From positions 1 through 11,844 of the forward strand of contig JAKSQE010000027.1 of the NCBI GenBank assembly GCA_024404295.1: a DNA stretch of 11,844 nt, given 5' to 3'. Position numbers and translations under genes: made by a program. This DNA is from Oscillibacter sp. GTDB lineage: Bacteria > Bacillota > Clostridia > Oscillospirales > Oscillospiraceae. Positions 7,328 through 11,844 of the stretch are shown one piece after another. How positions within the stretch are numbered: the stretch's first letter is position 1; every line of letters starts with the position of its first letter. A model generated the notes under the pieces. It was given only the letters and a program-made list of their open reading frames with translations. It did no database searches and was not told the origin of the DNA.

Positions 7328-7516
7328 ATGGCAAAGTGCGAGTTCTGCGATAAGGGCGTTACCTTCGGTATTCAGGTGTCCCACTCTCATCGGCGTTCTA
7401 ATCGTACCTGGAAGCCCAATGTGAAGCGTGTTAAGGCAATCGTCAATGGTACCCCCCGCCATGTGTATGTTTGTACCCGGTGTATGCGTTCCGGTAAGGT
7501 CACCAGAGCGATCTAA
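7328..7516 (+). CDS. rpmB: 50S ribosomal protein L28 (four-cysteine, zinc-binding form)
   Basis: A 62-residue basic protein of the large ribosomal subunit. The N-terminus MAKCEFCDKG, the central SHSHRRSNRTWKPN (residues 18-31) and the C-terminal VCTRCMRSGKV are diagnostic of bacterial L28. C4, C7, C49 and C52 form two CxxC pairs, so this is the zinc-ribbon (C+) paralogue type; bacteria that face zinc limitation often hold a cysteine-free copy elsewhere. ATG at 7328 follows a near-perfect AAGGAGGT with 7-nt spacing. An in-frame ATG at 7292 would add 12 residues unlike L28 and lies inside the leader hairpin, so it is not used. It is the only plus-strand gene, monocistronic, with its own promoter and a terminator 17 nt after the stop. 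Confidence 0.97.
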   Translation: MAKCEFCDKGVTFGIQVSHSHRRSNRTWKPNVKRVKAIVNGTPRHVYVCTRCMRSGKVTRAI

Positions 7517-7532
7517 CATATGTCGACAAACA

Positions 7533-7566
7533 AAATCCCGGACATTTGTCCGGGATTTCTTTTTTA
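7533..7566 (+). terminator. Intrinsic terminator of rpmB, probably bidirectional
   Basis: AAATCCCGGAC pairs with GTCCGGGATTT (11 bp) around an ATTT loop and is followed by CTTTTTT. It begins 16 nt after the rpmB stop. Read on the minus strand, the same stem is followed by TGTTTG after the paired T run, so it may also stop transcripts arriving from the DUF3021 gene. Confidence 0.9.
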
Positions 7567-7592
7567 TCAATGCCATATACCATCTTAAGAAT

Positions 7593-7625
7593 CCAGAGAG
7601 CAGTTTCGTTGAATTTGCTCTCTGG
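7593..7625. terminator. Perfect 10-bp inverted repeat between convergent genes, possible second terminator
   Basis: CCAGAGAGCA and TGCTCTCTGG form a 10-bp stem with a 13-nt loop. It is 31 nt past the stop of the DUF3021 gene (minus strand) and just after the rpmB terminator (plus strand). Neither side has a clean U-run: ATTCTT follows on the minus strand, and a loose T-rich stretch (7627-7649) follows on the plus strand. A terminator or 3'-end-stabilising role is likely, but the direction is unclear. Confidence 0.5.
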
Positions 7626-7656
7626 CGTTTCGTTTCTGCTTTCTTTTACAAAAAGA

Positions 7657-8073
7657 TTATGTTTCAAGTATTTGATTTATTTTTTTTACTCTTCTTTTTG
7701 TCGTTATATAGACAGTAAGCCAGATTCCCGCAAATATTGTCGCAAAAATCATGGTAAAGCCCCATACTTGATTCGGTGTTATCCATCCGTTTATCAGATA
7801 AATTCCTAAATAATCCACATACAGCACAAAAAACTGAAGCAAAGACGCAGTCACCTTTGGAATGCTTTCGATCTGATGCACAATCGATATGCCCGCTGCA
7901 ACAAATCCAAGCAGAGCAGTTGTGAAGATTCCTATCGCTGCTTCTCGGGCAGTAAGCGCCGTGATCTCACCTGTCATTTCCAGCCACATCCAAACGGCAG
8001 CTAAGACCATTGGTCCTCCCCATGCGCCCCACATCAATCCTCTTTTGCAAAATTCTTTACGATAGCTTCTCAT
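7657..8073 (-). CDS. DUF3021 family four-helix membrane protein, partner of a LytTR regulator
   Basis: A 138-residue integral membrane protein resembling the DUF3021 family. Predicted membrane segments are about 12-31, 46-66, 79-97 and 103-123. A basic N-terminus (RSYRKEFCKRG) and a basic C-terminal tail (KRRVKKINQILE) both suggest cytosolic ends. Features of the family are SIVHQIESIP after helix 2, the polar-aromatic LQFFVLYVDYLGIYLINGW in helix 3, and the Lys/Arg-rich end. ATG at 8073 overlaps the stop of the upstream LytTR gene as ATGA and has AGGAGGT inside that gene, so the two are translationally coupled. DUF3021 proteins are routinely encoded beside LytTR regulators. In characterised streptococcal LytTR regulatory systems a membrane protein inhibits the regulator; the same job is likely here, but this is inference and the signal is unknown. 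Confidence 0.85.
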   Translation of the reverse strand: MRSYRKEFCKRGLMWGAWGGPMVLAAVWMWLEMTGEITALTAREAAIGIFTTALLGFVAAGISIVHQIESIPKVTASLLQFFVLYVDYLGIYLINGWITPNQVWGFTMIFATIFAGIWLTVYITTKRRVKKINQILET

Positions 8074-8510
8074 ATTCCATACCTCCTCTTGAGTTCAGAA
8101 AAACATCTTCTTGAAATACAGTCTACATAACCGCTTTTGAATACTACGTTGACCGCACCGGATAACTGTACACTTAATTTTGAGACTCTCTTCCAATTCG
8201 CCAAAGCCGACTTGCTGATCCGCTCAAACTCTTTTGGCAAAATCTCTTCTAATTCATACAGTCTTTTTTTCACTTGATATTTCCTTCCATCTGCATAAAT
8301 GGCATAGGTTTTATCTGCTTCACTGAAAAAGCATTCAACCATGCGAATCTCCAACACGCAGATTTCATCACCATCGTACCCGAAAAGCTGATCTGTCATA
8401 TTTTCCTGCAAAATCAGTCTCTCAATCTCGTCAATCAGCGGTGTACGCCTATGCACAGTCGCTGTTACCGTTTCTTCACAGTTCACGTCAATTTGTACCT
8501 TGAAAAACAT
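8070..8510 (-). CDS. LytTR domain DNA-binding transcriptional regulator
   Basis: A 146-residue one-domain-plus-extension regulator. The C-terminal part (about 55-145) is a LytTR DNA-binding domain, shown by the beta-rich FFSEADKTYAIYADG, then EEILPKEFERISKSALAN (89-106, matching the family's R-x-S-K-S-x-x-N pattern), VQLSGAVNVVFKSG (114-127) and the terminal SRRCFSELKRRYG. The N-terminal about 50 residues are a short alpha/beta extension found in stand-alone LytTR proteins; there is no receiver domain, so it is not a two-component response regulator. I chose ATG at 8510, which has GAGGGGGTG 6 nt upstream. An ATG at 8540 would add ten residues and lies ahead of the predicted transcription start. 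It overlaps the DUF3021 gene by 4 nt. Its own promoter with upstream repeats suggests autoregulation. Targets beyond itself cannot be read from this window. Confidence 0.9.
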   Translation of the reverse strand: MFFKVQIDVNCEETVTATVHRRTPLIDEIERLILQENMTDQLFGYDGDEICVLEIRMVECFFSEADKTYAIYADGRKYQVKKRLYELEEILPKEFERISKSALANWKRVSKLSVQLSGAVNVVFKSGYVDCISRRCFSELKRRYGI

Positions 8511-8531
8511 GGTTCTCACCCCCTCAGAAAC

Positions 8532-8560
8532 AACATACACAAAAGATGTCTGTTTGTCTT
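8532..8560 (-). promoter_or_regulatory. Weak promoter of the LytTR-DUF3021 operon
   Basis: On the minus strand, AAGACA (8560-8555) and TATGTT (8537-8532) are 17 bp apart, each matching four or five consensus bases. Initiation near 8525 gives a leader of only about 15 nt that already holds the ribosome binding site. A poor promoter of this kind commonly needs an activator, consistent with the repeats just upstream. Confidence 0.5.
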
Positions 8561-8567
8561 ATTATTT

Positions 8568-8610
8568 CGTTATTCGGCTCCCTGGCACTGGTAATCGGCA
8601 ATATTTCGGC
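8568..8610 (-). repeat. Three phased direct repeats upstream of the LytTR gene, candidate operator
   Basis: On the minus strand three similar 11-mers occur: GCCGAAATATT (8610-8600), GCCGATTACCA (8599-8589) and GCCGAATAACG (8578-8568). Their starts are 11 and 21 bp apart, that is one and two helical turns, so all lie on the same face of the DNA. The block ends 7 bp upstream of the predicted -35, a standard activator position. LytTR proteins bind direct repeats about two turns apart, so autoregulation is plausible. The sequence itself is only a partial match to the general LytTR consensus. Confidence 0.45.
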
Positions 8611-8662
8611 ACCGCAGTGCGTTAATGTCATGCGTCACCTGACAAAAACCGGCACAAAGCTA

Positions 8663-8702
8663 AAAGCACCACCTATTTGCCGCAGCAGACAGGTGGTGCT
8701 TT
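8663..8702 (-). terminator. Intrinsic terminator of the der-plsY-gpsA operon
   Basis: AAAGCACCACCT and AGGTGGTGCTTT form a perfect 12-bp stem around a 16-nt loop, beginning 25 nt past the gpsA stop. On the minus strand the stem ends in CTTTT followed by AGCTTTG, a short U-run. The arms start and end in A and T runs, so it could work in both directions. It separates gpsA from the LytTR module, which therefore needs its own promoter. Confidence 0.8.
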
Positions 8703-8727
8703 CTAATATTTTCGTAATAGCGCCCCA

Positions 8728-9726
8728 TCACAGAAACGCATCGGCTTCGTCACGCTTTTCACGCTGCATCAGCTTTTCTACCATACCCTGCAGGTTTTGA
8801 CCCTGATACAAAAACTCGTAAACGCAACTGCAGATTGGCATTTCCACGCCAACACTCTGTGCCAACTGGTAAATACTCTCGGCGGCATAGTAGCCTTCCA
8901 CCACCGCACCGACTTCTTTCATGGCCTCCTGCACAGTTTTTCCCTGGCCAATCAAAATACCCGCTCTACGGTTGCGGGAATGCATTGAAGTACAGGTCAC
9001 AATCAGATCACCCATACCGGCAAGTCCGCTAAAGGTGCTCTGGCTACCGCCAACATACTGTCCCAGGCGAACCAACTCAGCCATGGCTCGCGTCATAAGC
9101 AGTGCCTTGGTATTATCCTGATAGCCCATACCGTCGCAAATGCCACAGCCCAGTGCGACCACATTCTTCATTGCACCGGATAACTCCACGCCGACTACAT
9201 CTGTACTTGTGTATACCCGGAAATAGGAATTCATGAACGCATCCTGCACCATTCGTGCCGCAGAATGATCCTCGCAAACTGCAACACAGCCTGTGGGCAA
9301 CCGTAAGCTAACCTCTTCTGCATGAGTCGGACCGGAAAGGACGACTACTTTACAGATGTTGTTGCTGGACTCTTGCAGAACTTGACTCATACGCAAATTT
9401 GTGTCGCGCTCGATACCTTTGGAAACAGACACCAAAACCATATCTGCACGCAGGTAAGGAATCAGTTTTCTTCCTGTTTCCCGCACCGCAAAGGACGGAA
9501 CCGCACAGACGACCAATTCAGCACCGGTCAAGCAATCCAAATCACCGGTGATTTTTAATGTTTCCGGCAACACGGCGCCCTCCAGCAGAGGATTTTTCCG
9601 CGTTTCAGCCATCTGTTTCGCTTTCTGCGCATTGTGCGACCAAATGGTCACATCGTGTCCATTATCGCATAGAATCATTCCCAGCGCTGTTCCCCAGCCA
9701 CCGGCACCTAAAATAACTGCTTTCAT
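8728..9726 (-). CDS. gpsA: NAD(P)H-dependent glycerol-3-phosphate dehydrogenase GpsA
   Basis: A cytosolic enzyme that reduces dihydroxyacetone phosphate to sn-glycerol-3-phosphate, the backbone for phospholipids. It has 332 residues, normal for the family. The nucleotide-binding fold opens with GAGGWGTAL (residues 7-15). VSKGIE (101-106), SGPTHAEEV (131-139), GAMKNVVALG (184-193, catalytic Lys187), GLAGMGDL (234-241) and SRNRRAG (250-256) follow in order. I chose ATG at 9726, which starts MKAVILGAGG as expected and has GCGAGG overlapping the plsY stop. An upstream in-frame start at 9786 would run 60 nt into plsY and is rejected. The gap after plsY is 10 nt. The product feeds PlsY, the next acyl-transfer step, so the neighbours form a direct metabolic pair. 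Confidence 0.96.
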   Translation of the reverse strand: MKAVILGAGGWGTALGMILCDNGHDVTIWSHNAQKAKQMAETRKNPLLEGAVLPETLKITGDLDCLTGAELVVCAVPSFAVRETGRKLIPYLRADMVLVSVSKGIERDTNLRMSQVLQESSNNICKVVVLSGPTHAEEVSLRLPTGCVAVCEDHSAARMVQDAFMNSYFRVYTSTDVVGVELSGAMKNVVALGCGICDGMGYQDNTKALLMTRAMAELVRLGQYVGGSQSTFSGLAGMGDLIVTCTSMHSRNRRAGILIGQGKTVQEAMKEVGAVVEGYYAAESIYQLAQSVGVEMPICSCVYEFLYQGQNLQGMVEKLMQREKRDEADAFL

Positions 9727-9736
9727 AAAACCTCGC

Positions 9737-10393
9737 TTACATACGATCTCTATGGAAGTGGAATTTCCGTTCTGTTCCCGTTGCAATTCGATGGATATTG
9801 CTACGATGCTGCCAAACGATCAATCCTCCACACAGAACACCAAGAACGATCAACACCGGGTCTCTGTAGATCCAAGCAGTCAAAAACGGGAAAATTGCGC
9901 CTCCTGTAATGGAGCCGAGGGAAACGTAGCGGGTGGTGACAAAGCAGAGAATGAACAATCCCCAAATGATCAGTCCGATCCGCCAGTCCATCAAGAGTAT
10001 GATCACACTACCAGACAGAACGCCTTTACCGCCTTTAAAAGCAAACATTGCCGGGAACATATGGCCCAGCAGGCAGAACAGCGCTGCCCAGTACTTGGCG
10101 TAGGCTGGAGAAAGTGTTCCGCCCAACAGCCAGACACTCAATTCGATCGCTACAACCGCCTTTAAAACATCCGTCAAGATCACAACTGCAGTCAAAGGGC
10201 CACCGAAAGTACGGTAGAAATTAGTCAATCCCGCATTTCCGCTGCCGTGATTCCGAACGTCATCCCGCAAAATATACTTGGAAACGATAACCGAGCCATT
10301 AAAGCAACCGCAAAAATACGCAAATACCGCATCTGCTAAAATCATACCCACAAGAAGCGGAGTGAAACCATTCACCAAAGAAACGGAAGTCAT
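9737..10393 (-). CDS. plsY: Acyl-phosphate:glycerol-3-phosphate acyltransferase PlsY
   Basis: An integral membrane acyltransferase that moves an acyl group from acyl-phosphate (made by PlsX) to glycerol-3-phosphate, giving lysophosphatidic acid. It has 218 residues with several hydrophobic segments (about 12-38, 65-90, 101-118, 124-152, 160-196). The three cytosolic family motifs are present: HGSGNAGLTNFYRTFGG (residues 49-65), GHMFPAMFAFKGGKGV (110-125) and HRSNIHRIATGTERKF (196-211). Motif 1 reads GNAGLTN where the common form is GNPGATN. ATG at 10393 has AAGGAGGA within the last der codons, with a slightly long spacing of about 10 nt. It follows der by 5 nt and precedes gpsA by 10 nt, so the three are translationally close. 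Confidence 0.94.
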   Translation of the reverse strand: MTSVSLVNGFTPLLVGMILADAVFAYFCGCFNGSVIVSKYILRDDVRNHGSGNAGLTNFYRTFGGPLTAVVILTDVLKAVVAIELSVWLLGGTLSPAYAKYWAALFCLLGHMFPAMFAFKGGKGVLSGSVIILLMDWRIGLIIWGLFILCFVTTRYVSLGSITGGAIFPFLTAWIYRDPVLIVLGVLCGGLIVWQHRSNIHRIATGTERKFHFHRDRM

Positions 10394-10398
10394 GGCAC

Positions 10399-11718
10399 TC
10401 AGTCCTCCTTGTCACCCTTCTGCCGAATAGACAGCACAATGGGTGTTCCCTCCAAGCCAAAGGTATTGCGAATGCAATTCTCCAGATAGCGCTGATAGGA
10501 GAAGTGGAACAGACGGGAATCATTGCAGAAGACCACAAAATGAGGCGGCTTCACGCCAACCTGGGTCATATAGTAGATCTTCAGACGGCGACCCTTATCC
10601 GTGGGCGGCTGCACACGGGTCTGTGCATCTGCCAGAACATTATTCAACTGCCCGGTGCTGACGCGGAAATTAGCCTGATTGAACACGGATTCGATCAGCT
10701 CGAACAGCTTATCCACACGCTGACCCGTCTTAGCAGAAATAAACAGGACGGGTGCATAAGTCATATAGGCCAGACCTTTACGGACTTCTTCCGTCATGTG
10801 AGCCATAGTCTTGTCGTCCTTTTCCACCAGATCCCACTTGTTGACCACAATAATGCAGGCTTTTCCTGCTTCATGAGCCAGTCCGGCCACCTTGGTATCC
10901 TGCTCGGTAACGCCCTCCGTGGCATCGATCATAATCAAGCATACATCAGCACGGTCGATAGCCATAGTTGCACGAAGTACGCTGTAACGTTCGATATCCT
11001 CTTCCACTTTGGACTTCTTTCGCATGCCAGCCGTGTCGATAAACACAAAGCTGCCATGTTCGTTCTCAAAACGGGAGTCAATGGCATCACGGGTGGTTCC
11101 GGCAATATTAGAAACGATCATCCGCTGCTCACCCAAAATCTTATTGACCAGAGAAGCCTTACCTGCGTTGGGTTTACCGATGACTGCCACCTTGATGGCA
11201 TCCTCCTCTTCCTCCTCTTCTTCCTCAGGGGGAAAATATTGCAAGCAGGCGTCCAGCAGATCACCGGTGCCGTGTCCATGAACGGCGGAAATGGCAATGG
11301 GATCTCCCAGACCTAAGTTATAAAATTCATAGATGTCAGGACTTTGACCCTGATCCACCTTATTCACGCCCAACACCACAGGTTTACCGCAGCGCAGCAG
11401 CATATTAGCGACCTCCTGGTCGGATGCGGTCATGCCGGTCTTGATATCCGTCAGGAAAATGATAACATTCGCATTTTCAATGGCAATTTGAGCCTGTTCA
11501 CGCATGAACTCCAGAATTTGGTTGTCCGTGCGAGGCTCAATGCCACCGGTGTCGATTAGCGTGAATTTACGGCCACACCACTCAGACTCACCGTAAATGC
11601 GGTCACGGGTCACACCCGGCGTATCTTCCACAATGGAGAGTCGCTGACCGATCAGTTTATTAAAGAGCATAGATTTACCGACATTAGGTCTGCCAACAAT
11701 GGCAACGATAGGTTTCAT
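10399..11718 (-). CDS. der: Ribosome biogenesis GTPase Der (EngA), tandem G domains
   Basis: An essential GTPase for maturation of the 50S subunit, with two G domains and a C-terminal KH-like domain; 439 residues. G domain 1 has GRPNVGKS (residues 9-16), DTPGVTRD (32-39), DTGG (56-59) and NKVD (119-122). G domain 2 has GKPNAGKAS (181-189), GTTRD (207-211), DTAG (228-231) and NKWD (293-296). The KH-like part runs from about 350 to the end. Odd point: the second P-loop reads GKA instead of GKS at residue 188, removing the usual Mg-coordinating hydroxyl. The linker between the G domains contains eight consecutive Glu (165-172). ATG at 11718 is preferred over the adjacent TTG at 11721. The site AAGGGA lies about 11 nt upstream. 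It is first in the der-plsY-gpsA operon. Confidence 0.96.
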   Translation of the reverse strand: MKPIVAIVGRPNVGKSMLFNKLIGQRLSIVEDTPGVTRDRIYGESEWCGRKFTLIDTGGIEPRTDNQILEFMREQAQIAIENANVIIFLTDIKTGMTASDQEVANMLLRCGKPVVLGVNKVDQGQSPDIYEFYNLGLGDPIAISAVHGHGTGDLLDACLQYFPPEEEEEEEEDAIKVAVIGKPNAGKASLVNKILGEQRMIVSNIAGTTRDAIDSRFENEHGSFVFIDTAGMRKKSKVEEDIERYSVLRATMAIDRADVCLIMIDATEGVTEQDTKVAGLAHEAGKACIIVVNKWDLVEKDDKTMAHMTEEVRKGLAYMTYAPVLFISAKTGQRVDKLFELIESVFNQANFRVSTGQLNNVLADAQTRVQPPTDKGRRLKIYYMTQVGVKPPHFVVFCNDSRLFHFSYQRYLENCIRNTFGLEGTPIVLSIRQKGDKED

Positions 11719-11760
11719 CAACGCTCACATCCCTTCTATATAGAATAGGCGCAATACACC

Positions 11761-11777
11761 ATAATAACTGTTATTAT
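11761..11777 (-). promoter_or_regulatory. Palindrome over the -10 and start region of the der promoter
   Basis: ATAATAAC and GTTATTAT are perfect 8-bp arms around one central base, 17 bp in all. It covers most of the -10 hexamer and extends to about the transcription start. This is the classic position for a repressor operator, although A/T-rich symmetry at a -10 can arise by chance. Confidence 0.4.
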
Positions 11778-11801
11778 ACCCGCAAAAATGCGGGATAGCA
11801 A
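11773..11801 (-). promoter_or_regulatory. Predicted sigma-A promoter of the der-plsY-gpsA operon
   Basis: On the minus strand TTGCTA (11801-11796) and a perfect TATAAT (11778-11773) are separated by exactly 17 bp. Initiation near 11766 gives a leader of about 48 nt. Most of the spacer (11779-11794) is the perfect palindrome CCCGCA-N4-TGCGGG. No other promoter-like pair is seen between the upstream terminator and der. Confidence 0.75.
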
Positions 11802-11811
11802 GCAAAAAGTA

Positions 11812-11837
11812 AGGAGGGAAGAAACCTCTTCCCTCCT
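11812..11837 (-). terminator. Intrinsic terminator of a gene beyond the right edge
   Basis: AGGAGGGAAGA and TCTTCCCTCCT are perfect 11-bp arms with a 4-nt loop. On the minus strand the stem is followed by TACTTTTTGC, a usable U-run. It must belong to a minus-strand gene located upstream of der, outside the window, and it isolates the der operon from that gene. Confidence 0.75.
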
Positions 11838-11844
11838 AAAGCAA

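Noticed and set aside
8585..8620. GCACTG/CAGTGC inverted repeat upstream of the LytTR gene
   Set aside because: Only 6 bp with a 24-nt loop and no position-specific logic. It overlaps the direct repeats, which explain the region better.
9727..9786. Upstream ATG extending gpsA by 20 residues into plsY
   Set aside because: GpsA proteins begin just before the GxGxxG strand, and the ATG at 9726 has its own ribosome binding site at the plsY stop.
9548..10165. Plus-strand open frame of 205 codons
   Set aside because: It overlaps gpsA and plsY on the opposite strand; both have full family motifs. No start signal is seen.
10504..11316. Plus-strand open frame of 270 codons
   Set aside because: It is entirely antisense to der, a highly conserved gene. 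Its composition (His- and Gln-rich, no domain) is typical of a shadow frame.
11779..11794. CCCGCA/TGCGGG stem as a terminator
   Set aside because: Neither strand has a run of T after it; on the minus strand it is followed directly by TATAAT.

Overview
The window looks like a chromosomal housekeeping region of a low-to-mid-GC Gram-positive bacterium of class Clostridia. The evidence is strong AGGAGG-type ribosome binding sites, an HPr kinase/phosphorylase, the rapZ-yvcK-whiA trio, a four-cysteine L28 protein, and a LytTR/DUF3021 pair. Some sequence traits (GKSMLFN in Der, GSGNAGLTNFYRTFG in PlsY) suggest the Oscillospiraceae/Ruminococcaceae side of the class, but the family cannot be fixed from this sequence alone.

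Layout, right to left, since nearly everything is on the minus strand. A terminator for an off-window gene (11812-11837) is followed by a good promoter (11773-11801) and the operon der-plsY-gpsA (ribosome assembly GTPase, then two enzymes of phospholipid precursor synthesis), closed by a strong hairpin (8663-8702). Next comes an independent two-gene regulatory module (8510-7657): a LytTR DNA-binding protein overlapping by ATGA a four-helix DUF3021 membrane protein. It has its own weak promoter and three phased direct repeats. The only plus-strand gene is rpmB (7328-7516), with a consensus promoter, an A/T-rich upstream tract and an intrinsic terminator. Back to back with it is the promoter of a long minus-strand operon hprK-murB-rapZ-yvcK-whiA-(C_GCAxxG redox protein)-dnaE. 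Its genes are 15-46 nt apart, and dnaE runs off the left edge.

The long operon joins carbon-status sensing (HprK), peptidoglycan precursor synthesis (MurB), two nucleotide/UDP-sugar-linked regulators (RapZ, YvcK), the division-linked DNA-binding protein WhiA, a small thiol protein and the replicative-type polymerase DnaE. This grouping is conserved in Clostridia.

Most of the window is ordinary. The points worth a second look are: the LytTR/DUF3021 module with repeats spaced 11 and 21 bp apart; two perfect palindromes built into the der promoter; a Ser-to-Ala change at the Mg-binding P-loop position in the second G domain of Der; an eight-Glu linker in Der encoded by Shine-Dalgarno-like repeats; and a thiol protein gene inserted between whiA and dnaE. 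I see no CRISPR array, mobile element, tRNA or phage gene. No gene-free stretch exceeds 300 bases.
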